Below, in pieces: positions 8,693 to 17,022 of a stretch of 46,180 nucleotides of DNA (the stretch's first letter is position 1; each line of letters opens with the position of its first letter). This DNA is from an uncultured Propionivibrio sp. (GTDB lineage Bacteria; Pseudomonadota; Gammaproteobacteria; Burkholderiales; Rhodocyclaceae). The stretch is taken from assembly GCA_937923255.1 (NCBI GenBank), contig CALAIL010000069.1, forward strand, positions 1 to 46,180, read 5' to 3'. The position numbers were made by a program, and so were the translations under genes. Under the pieces are notes generated by a model. It was not told the DNA's origin. It saw only the letters and a program-made list of their open reading frames with translations, and ran no database searches.

Positions 8693-9027
8693 AATGCGGT
8701 GTCATTGTCATGGGGAAAAAGTGTTTTTAGAACGCCATCTTGGCGAAATAATCTTTTATAAGCCGCAACTGCCCCCTTTTTCAAGCATGAAAGCATAGCC
8801 ACCGGTGGCGGCATTTCAAACAAAAGCATTGCAGAAGGCAGGCCGGAGATGGCCAATCCACGCGGGCTCGCGGGCAGCGGTTCAGAGATGCCCAAGCCAG
8901 AAAAACGTTCGTAAAGAAACAAGCACGGCATGTGCCGTTTCAGGTCGGGCTTTTGTCTGCGGCACGCAAGTGCTTGTGCGTGTAGCGTCAAATAGCTAAA
9001 AAATCACCACCGCGTTGCGCCACTTTT

Positions 9028-9060
9028 CCGTACGCCCTGTACTGTCTGCGGCGGCTGTCC
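9028..9060. repeat. Remnant of the MITE-like element core, inverted
   Basis: The segment CCGTAC-N5-GTACTGTCTGCGGC is the reverse complement of the core of the elements at 190 and 30196 (GCCGC, GACAGTAC, GTACGG). The terminal inverted repeats are not recognisable, so it is called a fragment. It again lies next to a 40-nt repeat array. Confidence 0.45.
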
Positions 9061-9070
9061 GGAAGTCCGC

Positions 9071-9230
9071 GTCCTTTGGACGTTTCAAACAGGGTGGTGC
9101 TGGAACCCGCGCCAATTGGGGGTTTGCGAGTAGGTGTCGCTAGAAACCGCGTGGATTGGGCGTTTCAGACAAGACAGCGCTGGAACCCGCGTCAATTGGG
9201 CGTTTGCGGCCAGGCATCCCGGAAACCCTT
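9071..9230. repeat. 40-nt tandem repeat array, copy 2 (diverged)
   Basis: Four units of exactly 40 nt (9071-9110, 9111-9150, 9151-9190, 9191-9230) share TTGGGCGTTT near the start and CTGGAACCCGC at the end. This copy is uniform (all units in one orientation), unlike the alternating A-B-C-D order of the other three arrays, and its palindromic junction reads CCGCGTCAATTGGGCG. It belongs to the same family by length, register and the shared GGGCGTTTGCGG and CTGGAACCC blocks. Confidence 0.75.
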
Positions 9231-9378
9231 ATTCCACGCGGGATTCCATTCGGGCTTCGAGCCTGCTCCGCCGCTGCCGGCATCTGCCTACATTGCACGT
9301 TAAGCGCGGTAGCGGTAGCGGCGGCGTGCGGCGGGCAAACGTCTGTGGCGTCCGAACGTCCACAGCCGCGCCAGATTT

Positions 9379-11541
9379 TCAGAAACGCTTATCAAACGAA
9401 ATGTAGTAATTCCGCCCTCGGCCAACCATGGTGGTCGTTTCATAGCTGTTGTAATGGATACGCTTCCGGTCAAAGAGATTGTTGATGCCAAAATTCAGCG
9501 TGAAGTTCTTGTCGAAGAAGCTCATGCCGCTATCTACCGGCTTCCAGCTGCCAAACAGGTCGACGATGGTAAACGCCTGGTTGATGTAGCGGTATTCCCG
9601 GCCGCGAATTTTACGGACATAGATGTCGCGCTTCGGCTTGAACCAGTGGGTTAACTTGACGCCGCCGGTCAGCTTCCACCCTGGATGGGTGTAGGAAGCA
9701 TTGAAAGAGAGCTTATCCACCGAGGGCTGTTCCAGCTTGCCGGTTGCGCTATCGATAATTTTCAGGTGATCGTATCCGCCGCCGAATTTCCAGTCGCGCC
9801 AGCGGTATTTTCCTTCGACTTCATACCCCTTGCGTTTGGCCGCGCTGACATTTCGGTACTGGGCATATTGACGAGTTGTAACACGATCGCCAATGTCGGG
9901 GGGCGTACCCAGTTCAGGCGCCTCCTTCAGGGAGATCATGTCCTCGATTTTGCCGTCAAAATAGGTCGCCTTGAAATAGAGTTCATCATGACCCAGTAAA
10001 TTTTGCTTATCGACCGAAAAGCCGATCTCATACTCCTTGGCCGTTTCCGGCTTCAGGTTAGCATTCGGCACATACCAGTAATGGGGATTTAATGCACCAT
10101 CGGATGAGGTTTCGTGCGGTGTCGGGCCGCGGAAGGTTTCCGCATAACCGGCCAGGAGGTAGATGCCATCGAAGGCCTGATACGCCAGACTGACTTTCGG
10201 CGACAGACGGCTATCCTTGTATCCTTTCGCGCCGCCTTTATCGACACCGCGCTGGAAGCTGTCGTAACGCGCACCAAGGGTCACATCCAGCTTGCCAAAG
10301 CTGGCGGTATCCTGCGCATAGATACCCAGATCCTTATAGTAATTGGGCATCGAGCCAAACGCGGACACTTTCCCTTTGTTGACCATGTGCGCATCTTCGT
10401 TGCGGTCTTCATAATCGAGTCCAATGACAAGCTGGTTATCAACCGCACCGAGTTTAAATTTCGATTTGTTCTTGACACCCAATCCCCAGCGCTCATCCCA
10501 GTTGGTATAACGGTTGGCGGACAACCCATCCCAGATGCGCGAATAGGACGCCTTGCTTGTATAGAGCTTGGCCTCGAGATCAATCCACGGATTGTTCGCC
10601 GGGGCAAACTGATAGCCAAGACTGTAGTCTTTTTGCTTGAGCCATCCATACACGGGCGACTTGCCCGGATCAACGCCGTACAAGGTCTGCCATGTAGTTT
10701 CCAGATTCTCGTTGTAGTCGAAGTATGAAAAGGACAGCCGTTGTTCCGGCGTCATATCCCAGCCCAGCTTGAGCATAGTGTTCTTGATGTTTTCATCGTT
10801 CGCGGCATGCGTAATCCGTTCACCATCGGTCGTCACTACGCCGCCGGCAGCCAGTTTGTTGTCGCCGAATTCGGCTCTGCGCCCATAGACAACGAAATCG
10901 AAGGGGCTGTTTTTTGGATCAAACGCAAAAGCCAAATACCCACTTCGGCTGTTGTTAACATCATAACGGCCACCGACAGTCAATCCTGTTTCCTTGCCTG
11001 CGGCGAGAAAATCCCTGGCATCCTTCGTCCGCATACTCACGATTCCGCCAATGGCGCCGCTACCGTGCAGCACGGAAGAGCCGCCTTTGACGACCTCAAC
11101 CTCCTTCAACAGATTCGGATCCGTACGGAAAGAAGAAATATGGTTGGAAAACATATTCACCGAGCGCCGGACGCCATCTTGTTCGATGATCACCCGATCT
11201 TCCGACTGATAGCCAAAACCGCGAATTTTGAATTGTGAGCCGATCTGACGACCATGATCGTAGCCCGTCTCGAAGCCCGGCGTCTGGCTGAGGCTTTCAA
11301 CGACATTTTCACTGCCCTGCAAGTCTTCACTTTCCAGCACGCTGACTTGCCCGGCATATGTTGCGGCAGGACTATCCATGCGGTTGGCAGTGACCGTCAC
11401 CGGCGCGAGGCTGACTTCCGTACTTGCGGATCCAGAGGACGTACGGGGTGGTTTGGCGGAATCATTTTCCTGAGCGAATGCCGGTATGGAAAGGCATACG
11501 CCCAACAGCGCAATGCTGTTTGCCAGACAGGTTTTCTTCAT
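9379..11541 (-). CDS. TonB-dependent haem/haemoglobin-type outer-membrane receptor
   Basis: The protein has 720 aa. A signal peptide (MKKTCLANSIALLGVCLSIP, then AFAQ) is followed by a TonB-box-like segment (APVTVTANR), a plug domain (FKIRGFGYQSEDRVIIEQDG, then VEVVKGGSSVLHGSGAIGG) and a 22-strand barrel ending in aromatic-Arg-Phe (YYISFDKRF). The FRGP box and the NANLKPE box with histidines between them match the FRAP/NPNL signature of the haemoglobin/haem receptor class. ATG 11541 is used because it has GGAGAAG six bases upstream; the frame is open 22 codons earlier. A Fur-like operator lies about 190 nt upstream. No haem-uptake ABC genes or tonB/exbBD are adjacent, so the ligand (haem, haemoglobin or a siderophore) is inferred. 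Confidence 0.88.
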   Translation of the reverse strand: MKKTCLANSIALLGVCLSIPAFAQENDSAKPPRTSSGSASTEVSLAPVTVTANRMDSPAATYAGQVSVLESEDLQGSENVVESLSQTPGFETGYDHGRQIGSQFKIRGFGYQSEDRVIIEQDGVRRSVNMFSNHISSFRTDPNLLKEVEVVKGGSSVLHGSGAIGGIVSMRTKDARDFLAAGKETGLTVGGRYDVNNSRSGYLAFAFDPKNSPFDFVVYGRRAEFGDNKLAAGGVVTTDGERITHAANDENIKNTMLKLGWDMTPEQRLSFSYFDYNENLETTWQTLYGVDPGKSPVYGWLKQKDYSLGYQFAPANNPWIDLEAKLYTSKASYSRIWDGLSANRYTNWDERWGLGVKNKSKFKLGAVDNQLVIGLDYEDRNEDAHMVNKGKVSAFGSMPNYYKDLGIYAQDTASFGKLDVTLGARYDSFQRGVDKGGAKGYKDSRLSPKVSLAYQAFDGIYLLAGYAETFRGPTPHETSSDGALNPHYWYVPNANLKPETAKEYEIGFSVDKQNLLGHDELYFKATYFDGKIEDMISLKEAPELGTPPDIGDRVTTRQYAQYRNVSAAKRKGYEVEGKYRWRDWKFGGGYDHLKIIDSATGKLEQPSVDKLSFNASYTHPGWKLTGGVKLTHWFKPKRDIYVRKIRGREYRYINQAFTIVDLFGSWKPVDSGMSFFDKNFTLNFGINNLFDRKRIHYNSYETTTMVGRGRNYYISFDKRF

Positions 11542-11729
11542 CAAATCTTCTCCATGCATATTCGGATAAATCAAAAATCCAGGCCGGTGGACGGCATGTT
11601 TTAGCATCTCTTACAAGGCGTAAATCACGAGTGCCCAAGCGCAATGCTGGCACGCTGCAACGTCTCTCTCAGCAGCAAAACAAGGCACATTAAATGTGTT
11701 CGCCAGCTGGCTTATTATTAAGCAATAAA

Positions 11730-11744
11730 TGATAACAATCATCA
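11730..11744. promoter_or_regulatory. Fur-box-like operator upstream of the TonB receptor
   Basis: TGATAAC-A-ATCATCA fits the 7-1-7 Fur motif (TGATAAT-N-ATTATCA) at 13 of 15 positions, in an A+T-rich stretch about 190 nt before the receptor ATG. This implies iron repression of the receptor. Confidence 0.65.
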
Positions 11745-11913
11745 ATAACATTTTTATAGTTACGATCAAAAAACACGCTGAGTACGGCTTTTTTCTTGCC
11801 ATTACGCAACACATATCCCCAAGGCCATTCATGGTTTTTCATGATTCTTTGGAAAAATCCGTTAATCCAATCCATCCATGATCGCCTTCGGTAAAAAACA
11901 TAAACACGCCAAT

Positions 11914-11940
11914 GAAAAAGGCCGCAGTCGCTGCGGCCTT
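11914..11940 (-). terminator. Rho-independent terminator of uup
   Basis: On the minus strand a perfect 10-bp stem AAGGCCGCAG / CTGCGGCCTT with a CGA loop is followed by a T-run (TTTTTCATT). It lies about 110 nt after the Uup stop. Confidence 0.85.
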
Positions 11941-12047
11941 CGATATATTTTTGATGTGATGTTGCAGAAAAAACCGGCGCAATACCTCAGCAGAATTTGC
12001 GCACTCTCCCTTCAGATCCATCCTGCACTTATCGACGAGCGCGCGAT

Positions 12048-13994
12048 TCAGCCCTCCAGAAACGCCCAACGCTCCAGCAAGGCCATGAGCTCTTCCTCGA
12101 TCTCAGCGAGTCGCGTCGACAAACGCCGCGCTTCGTCGGGCTGCGCCTGATACAGCGCCGGATCTTCCAGCCGCAGCATGGTGCTTTTTTGTTCCGCCTC
12201 CAGCGCTGCAATGCGCCCCGGCAAAGCGTCGAGTTCGCGCGTTTCTTTGTAACCCAGCTTGCGCCGCCCTCCGGCAGAACTTTTCTCTGAAAGGGGTTTG
12301 GGCGATGTCGGCGCTGTCGTTGCCGGATGCTTTGCTGAAACTGTACGATGCGCGCCACCAGTGCGCTGCATCGTCTGACGTTCTCTCTGGCGCCCTTTTT
12401 GGTATTCCAGCCAATCGCCATAGCCGCCGACCGATTCATACCAGTGGCCCTCGCCTTCCGGCGCGATGATCTGCGTCACGACATTGTCGAGAAAAGCACG
12501 GTCGTGACTGACGAGGAACAGTGTGCCCGTGTAATCCTGTAGCAGCTGTTCAAGCAGTTCCAGCGTTTCGATATCCAGATCGTTGGTCGGCTCGTCGAGT
12601 ACCAGCACATTGGCAGGCCGCGCAAACAGGCGTGCCAGCAGTAGCCGGTTGCGTTCGCCGCCGGACAGCGATTTGACCGGCGAACGGGCGCGCTCGGGCG
12701 CAAACAGAAAATCGCCGAGATAGCCGATGACGTGCTTCCTCTCATTGCCGATTTCCACATAATCCGAGCCAGGAGAAATCACATCGACCAGCGCCGCTTC
12801 TTCATCGAGCTGCATCCGGAATTGATCGAAATAGGCAATCTGCAGGCGCGTCCCCAGGCGCACCTGACCGTCATCCGGCGCCAGTTCGCCGAGAATCAGG
12901 CGCAGCAGCGTCGTCTTGCCCGCGCCATTGGGGCCGATGATGCCGATGCGGTCGCCGCGTTGCAGACGGCAGGAAAAGTTGCGCACCACGGCTTGATCGC
13001 CAAAGCTTTTGCATACATCGACCAATTCAGCCACCAGGCGACCGCTTTTTTTGCCAGCGTCGATCGCCAGCTCGACGCGCCCCTGGCGCTCCCGCCGTGC
13101 CGCGCGTTCGCGCCGCAACCGTTCAAGCCGGCGCACACGGCCTTCGTTGCGCGTTCGCCGGGCTTCGACGCCTTTACGAATCCAGACTTCTTCCTGCGCC
13201 AACAGTTTATCGAAGCGAGCGTTAAGGCTTGCCTCGTCGTGCAGCGCTTTTTCCTTGATCGCCTGGTAATCAGCAAAGTAGCCGGGAAATGATTGCAGGC
13301 GGCCGCGATCCAGCTCGACGATGCGCGTCGAAACACGGTCGAGAAAATGCCGATCGTGCGTGATGAAAACCATCGCCACGGCAGACGCGCGCAGCATCTC
13401 CTCCAACCATTCGATGGCCTCGATGTCGAGATGGTTGGTCGGTTCGTCGAGCAGCAATACATCCGGCGGCACCGCCAATGCCTGCGCCAGCGCCAGCCGC
13501 TTTTTCTGCCCGCCAGACAACGTGCCGACCCGCGCACTGGCATCGAGTGAAAAGCGCTGGATCGCCTGTTCCGCCTGCGCTTCAAAAGACCAGGCCTGGC
13601 GCATCTCGAGCGCATTTTGCAGATGGTGCAGGCGATCGAGCAGAAATACCTGACGCTCAGGCGATGCGGAAATTTCATGCGCCACGGCATGGTACTCGGC
13701 GAGCAGTGACGAAACCTCGCCCATGCCGGCGACGACCGCCTCAAACACGCTCATATCCGGCGCAAACAGGGGCTCCTGCGGCACATACCCCAAATGCAGC
13801 CCCGGCTGCCGCCACACCACGCCATCATCGAGCGCGCCCTGCCCCGCCAAGGCGCGCAGCAGAGAAGATTTACCACTGCCGTTGCGCCCGATCAGCGCCA
13901 CACGCTCACCCGGATCGAGCTGAAAACTGGCGTGGTCGAGCAGCGGCACATGACCGTAAGCCAATGAGGCATCGGAAAGCGTCAGATAGGGCAT
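12048..13994 (-). CDS. uup: ABC-F family ATPase Uup
   Basis: The protein has 648 aa, two ATP-binding cassettes and no membrane segments. Cassette 1: Walker A IGRNGSGKSS, signature [15 protein letters not shown], Walker B LLLDEPTNHLD. Cassette 2: IGPNGAGKTT, LSGGERNRLLLARLF, VLDEPTNDLD. Between them is the Arg-rich linker typical of Uup (RRTRNEGRVRRLERLRRERA). The C-terminal ~65 residues are a coiled coil (LDALPGRIAALEAEQK) that in E. coli Uup binds branched DNA. Known roles of the family are ribosome-associated translation factor activity and suppression of transposon precise excision. It lies 71 nt downstream of the racemase gene, probably in the same transcript, and is ended by the terminator at 11914-11940. 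Confidence 0.93.
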   Translation of the reverse strand: MPYLTLSDASLAYGHVPLLDHASFQLDPGERVALIGRNGSGKSSLLRALAGQGALDDGVVWRQPGLHLGYVPQEPLFAPDMSVFEAVVAGMGEVSSLLAEYHAVAHEISASPERQVFLLDRLHHLQNALEMRQAWSFEAQAEQAIQRFSLDASARVGTLSGGQKKRLALAQALAVPPDVLLLDEPTNHLDIEAIEWLEEMLRASAVAMVFITHDRHFLDRVSTRIVELDRGRLQSFPGYFADYQAIKEKALHDEASLNARFDKLLAQEEVWIRKGVEARRTRNEGRVRRLERLRRERAARRERQGRVELAIDAGKKSGRLVAELVDVCKSFGDQAVVRNFSCRLQRGDRIGIIGPNGAGKTTLLRLILGELAPDDGQVRLGTRLQIAYFDQFRMQLDEEAALVDVISPGSDYVEIGNERKHVIGYLGDFLFAPERARSPVKSLSGGERNRLLLARLFARPANVLVLDEPTNDLDIETLELLEQLLQDYTGTLFLVSHDRAFLDNVVTQIIAPEGEGHWYESVGGYGDWLEYQKGRQRERQTMQRTGGAHRTVSAKHPATTAPTSPKPLSEKSSAGGRRKLGYKETRELDALPGRIAALEAEQKSTMLRLEDPALYQAQPDEARRLSTRLAEIEEELMALLERWAFLEG

Positions 13995-14065
13995 ATCAGC
14001 AGCTCTTTAACAAATCATTAAGCGGCAGTTCTCCGGCCGCGCCCGCCCAAAAAGCATCGAACACG

Positions 14066-14770
14066 TCAAACGTATCCCTCCAAAATAAATGTCACGGCGG
14101 CAAGTGCATGAATCCGGGCGCTATCGAAGACGGGCAGCGGGCATTCTTCCGGCTGCAACAACAAACCAATTTCAGTGCAGCCGAAAATCACCGCTTGCGC
14201 ACCGCTTGCCTGTAAACCGGCAATGACGCTCTGAAAAAATGCGCGCGCCTCGGCAGTCGGGCGATTGCGGCACAGCTCCTCGAAAATCACCCGATCGATT
14301 TCATCCTGCTGCGCCGCATCCGGAACAAGTGCATGCACGCCCCGCAGACGCAAGCGGTCGGTATAAAAACCGTCGCACATGGTAAAGCGCGTCCCCAGTA
14401 AAGCGGCGGTATGCAGCCCATTGATCCGGAGGGCATCGGCAACGGCATCGACAATGTGCAGCAGAGGAATACCAACCGCGTTTTGTACGGTATCGGCAAC
14501 CTTGTGCATGGTGTTGGTCGCCAATACCAGCGCCTGTGCGCCAACGCTTTCCAGCCGGCGGGCACTCTGCGCAAGGACTTCTCCGGCCTGCGCCCAGTCG
14601 CCTGCCCGCTGCATCCGCACAATAGGCTCAAACTCCAGGCTGTGCATCACGATGTCGGCGCTGTGATTGCCGCCCAGGCGGGCATTGATTTCGCGGTTGA
14701 TACACTGGTAGTAGGACACCGTGCTCTCCGGACTCATACCGCCGATGACGCCCAGGGTTTTCAGTTTCAT
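14066..14770 (-). CDS. Aspartate/glutamate racemase family protein (YgeA-like)
   Basis: This 234-aa protein has the two-domain Asp/Glu racemase fold: GVIGGMSPESTVSYY at the N terminus, ATNTMHK at 84-90 and VIFGCTEIGLLL around Cys198. Classical racemases use two cysteines; here the first is Thr85, as in E. coli YgeA, where a Thr/Cys pair is described and the enzyme has broad amino-acid racemase activity. D-amino acids used in envelope remodelling are a likely product class. The start ATG overlaps the stop of the upstream oxidoreductase gene by 4 nt. The divergent neighbour is an amino-acid ABC importer, so a link between imported amino acids and racemisation is possible but not shown. Confidence 0.88.
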   Translation of the reverse strand: MKLKTLGVIGGMSPESTVSYYQCINREINARLGGNHSADIVMHSLEFEPIVRMQRAGDWAQAGEVLAQSARRLESVGAQALVLATNTMHKVADTVQNAVGIPLLHIVDAVADALRINGLHTAALLGTRFTMCDGFYTDRLRLRGVHALVPDAAQQDEIDRVIFEELCRNRPTAEARAFFQSVIAGLQASGAQAVIFGCTEIGLLLQPEECPLPVFDSARIHALAAVTFILEGYV

Positions 14771-15330
14771 TCCGGCAAATCCTCGATCTGCCGCACCAGG
14801 CGCCCAGCGTGATCCCTGGCCTTGGCCTGCACGCTTTGCAGATCTTCCTCACGGCTGAGTCCGGCAATGTACATCATGCTGTTGGAAATGACCGGTTGCC
14901 CGAACTGCAAGCCGCACAACAGCCCTGTCTGGCGTAAAGGGGGAATAAACGCCTCGATGGCGTAATTCATCGCCTGGCCTTCCGCATAGGCTTCGGCTGG
15001 CGAGCCGGTGGTAAAGGAAACGATGAGCCGCTTGCCGCCCAATTTGGCGCCTGATCCATAGGCAAAACCATGCGTGAACACATCGTCCAGCCATTTCTTA
15101 AGCAGTGCGGGCAGGCTGTACCAGAAAAGTGGGAACTGCCAGACGATCACGTCGGCGGCAAGCAGTGCCTGCTGTTCGGCGGCAATATCGATCTGGTAGT
15201 CGGGATACAGCGCGTCCAGACGGCGAATCTGCGCATGGGGCAGACGACCGGCAAGTTCATCGAGAATCGCCCGATTGGCGGTAGATTGTTGCAGGTTCGG
15301 ATGGCCGGAAATAATCAGGATGTTTTTCAT
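14767..15330 (-). CDS. NAD(P)H-dependent oxidoreductase, flavodoxin-like fold (KefF/MdaB type)
   Basis: This 187-aa FMN/FAD-binding quinone reductase-like protein begins ILIISGHPNLQQSTANRAI, a phosphate-binding loop of the family. It then shows DVIVWQFPLFWYSLPALLKK and WLDDVFTHGFAYG, the signature of the NQO1/KefF group, and FTTGSPAEAY. Such enzymes reduce quinones or electrophiles in the cytoplasm; KefF also regulates K+ efflux channels, but no kefC is nearby. The frame is open 82 codons upstream, but ATG 15330 is preceded by AAGGAAG and begins the conserved domain. It is the first gene of the reductase-racemase-uup run. Confidence 0.88.
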   Translation of the reverse strand: MKNILIISGHPNLQQSTANRAILDELAGRLPHAQIRRLDALYPDYQIDIAAEQQALLAADVIVWQFPLFWYSLPALLKKWLDDVFTHGFAYGSGAKLGGKRLIVSFTTGSPAEAYAEGQAMNYAIEAFIPPLRQTGLLCGLQFGQPVISNSMMYIAGLSREEDLQSVQAKARDHAGRLVRQIEDLPE

Positions 15331-15716
15331 GGCAACTTCCTTTGCGTTTTCTGGGAGAATTTTCTGGAAAAAGGTTGATAACACGATCAAGCCATCAATG
15401 GGATCGCACACACATGTGAAAGCAATCACACCAAGGCAAATGGTGCAATATAAACGACCAGGGAAAAAAGCGCATACCTGGACAATCATTACGCCTTCAT
15501 CCGCAGTCCTGACACGCCGATAATCACAATCTGCCGGATAGATCATCAAGACGATAGAAAGTGACCAGCTACCCACGATAGCAGCGGTTATAACTTCAAG
15601 TTATTTCACCATGACGAAAAGATTTCTTCGCCCGCCATGCTTTCAGGGATAATGCCCAACTTCCACACGCTGCTTCATCGGTGTTTCATCGCATTACTTT
15701 TATTGCACCACTTTCC
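15331..15716. other. Divergent control region, oxidoreductase / cysteine-type ABC importer
   Basis: No gene is evident in these 386 bases. A perfect palindrome at 15590-15604 is the only clear regulatory candidate. The last 60 bases before the permease ATG contain an in-frame GTG (15681) that could be an alternative start. Confidence 0.4.
15590..15604. promoter_or_regulatory. Perfect 7-1-7 palindrome, candidate LysR-type operator
   Basis: ATAACTT-C-AAGTTAT is a perfect inverted repeat with ATAAC-N5-GTTAT arms, which also satisfies the T-N11-A rule of LysR-type regulators. It lies about 110 nt upstream of the ABC permease gene. No regulator gene is adjacent; a CysB-like protein acting in trans is a guess. 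Confidence 0.45.
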
Positions 15717-16373
15717 ATGGATTTTGCTTATCTCAGCGAAGTTTTTCCGCAATACATTAGCGCAACGGGAGAAACGCTACGCTTGTCACTGTGGGGCGTC
15801 GGATTGTCGTTACTACTCGGTCTGCCGGTATGCATTGCAGTCGTCTACCGCTTGCCCGTACTCGCTCGATTCTGCCGCCTGTATATCGAGCTATCACGCA
15901 ACACGCCGCTGCTGGTGCAATTATTTTTCCTTTATTACGGCCTGCCGAAACTGGGCGTCCACCTATCAGGCTTTGTTTGTGGGGTGATCGGACTGACCTT
16001 CCTGGGGGCATCTTATATGGCCGAAGCGTTCCGCGGCGGCATTGAATCGGTGAACAAGATTCAGCAAGAGGCAGCGCTGAGCATTGGGCTAACCCCCGCA
16101 CAAACTTTTATTTATGTCGTATTTCCGCAATCACTTGCGGCGTCCGTCCCGGCGCTGGTTGCCAATACACTATTCCTGATCAAAGAGACCTCGGTTGTCG
16201 GCGTATTGGCGGTAGTGGAATTACTCAATCTGAGCAAGGAGTTAATCGGTCTGGATTACCAGACGAACGAGGCACTGCTGATGCTGGTGCTCGGCTATGC
16301 GACACTATTGCTACCCGTAATCGCCTTGGCGCCGTGGATCGAGCGCCAGGTACGCAAAGCAAGCCATGGCTGA
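15717..16373 (+). CDS. Amino-acid ABC transporter permease 1 (His/Glu/Gln/Arg/opine family)
   Basis: This 218-aa inner-membrane subunit has about five hydrophobic helices. The EAA-type loop is seen in LTFLGASYMAEAFRGGIESV and QQEAALSIGLTPAQTFIYVV, and ELSRNTPLLVQLFFLYYGLP is the standard polar amino-acid permease motif. ATG 15717 is chosen because the protein then begins at the first conserved residues (MDFAYLSEVF) and equals permease 2 in length; there is no obvious Shine-Dalgarno, and a GTG 12 codons upstream is an alternative. Its end overlaps the next permease by 8 nt. With the following genes it forms a complete importer whose binding protein is of the CjaA cysteine type. Confidence 0.9.
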   Translation: MDFAYLSEVFPQYISATGETLRLSLWGVGLSLLLGLPVCIAVVYRLPVLARFCRLYIELSRNTPLLVQLFFLYYGLPKLGVHLSGFVCGVIGLTFLGASYMAEAFRGGIESVNKIQQEAALSIGLTPAQTFIYVVFPQSLAASVPALVANTLFLIKETSVVGVLAVVELLNLSKELIGLDYQTNEALLMLVLGYATLLLPVIALAPWIERQVRKASHG

Positions 16374-17022
16374 ACTGGTCGAATGGGGCGCATATGCCTG
16401 GCGGCTATTGCTTGGCATGAAGATGACATTCGCCATCTCCGTCGTCTCGATGGGTATTTCAATTCTTGGCGGGGTACTGTTCGGGATACTGATGATGCTG
16501 CCCAGTCGGTTGCTGCGTTTTTGCTGCCGCTGCTATCTGGAACTGATCCGCTTCATTCCGCTTCTGGTATTGCTGTTCATCTTTTATTTTGGACTGGCTG
16601 GCTGGTTCGATTGGCATTGGGAGCCTTATGTAGTCTGCATTTTCGTGTTTAGCCTGTGGGGCATTGCCGAAATGGGTGACCTCGTGCGCGCAGCGCTCTC
16701 GTCGATCGACAGGCATCAGAGCGAAACAGCGTTGGCACTCGGTTTGAGCAAGGCACAAACCTTCCGTTACGTGCTGCTGCCGCAAAGTATCCGCCGCGCC
16801 TTGCCCGGCATAGTCAACCTGCTGACGCGAATGGTCAAGACGACAGCGCTAGCCGCGCTGATCGGCGTTGTCGAAGTCGTTAAAGTTGCGCAGCAGATTA
16901 TCGAGTTGCACCCAAGCGCCTCATTCTGGATTTATGGAGCCGTATTTGTGCTGTACTTTATCGTCTGTTATCCACTTTCTCTGCTGGCAGCGCGCCTGGA
17001 ACAACAGGAGCGGGAGTCATGA
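16366..17022 (+). CDS. Amino-acid ABC transporter permease 2
   Basis: This 218-aa membrane subunit pairs with permease 1. Motifs are YLELIRFIPLLVLLFIFYFG, the loop GIAEMGDLVRAALSSIDRHQ followed by SETALALGLSKAQTFRYVLL, and five hydrophobic helices. Members of this family normally work as a heterodimer when two permease genes are adjacent. It starts inside permease 1 (8-nt overlap) and its stop overlaps the ATPase start (ATGA), so the genes are translationally coupled. Confidence 0.9.
   Translation: MAELVEWGAYAWRLLLGMKMTFAISVVSMGISILGGVLFGILMMLPSRLLRFCCRCYLELIRFIPLLVLLFIFYFGLAGWFDWHWEPYVVCIFVFSLWGIAEMGDLVRAALSSIDRHQSETALALGLSKAQTFRYVLLPQSIRRALPGIVNLLTRMVKTTALAALIGVVEVVKVAQQIIELHPSASFWIYGAVFVLYFIVCYPLSLLAARLEQQERES

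Larger units (their letters stand above)
8693..9378. other. Long intergenic region between ppk and the TonB receptor
   Basis: These 686 bases separate two convergent genes. They contain a perfect 12-bp palindrome GCCACCGGTGGC (8798-8809), a small stem CGCCA-TCT-TGGCG (8733-8745) that may end ppk transcription, a MITE-like remnant (9028-9060) and the 40-nt repeat array (9071-9230). Open frames of 60-109 codons cross it but lack ribosome sites and overlap the repeats. I see no real gene. Confidence 0.5.
11542..12047. other. Upstream region of the TonB receptor
   Basis: It contains the Fur-like box (11730-11744) and the Uup terminator (11914-11940). The stretch 11690-11880 is noticeably A+T-rich. 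Small minus-strand frames of 61-76 codons cross it, including one over the Fur box, but none has a recognisable product or good ribosome site. Confidence 0.4.

Noticed and set aside
8689..8991. 100-codon minus-strand frame after ppk
   Set aside because: It overlaps the ppk stop, lacks a ribosome site, and its translation resembles no protein.
9076..9485. Plus-strand frames of 75-109 codons over the repeat array
   Set aside because: Open frames created by the stop-poor 40-nt repeats (a 40-nt period cycles all frames); they run into the TonB receptor gene on the other strand.
11690..11875. Minus-strand 61-codon frame upstream of the TonB receptor
   Set aside because: It spans the Fur-like operator, has no recognised product and no good ribosome site; it does not resemble HemP.
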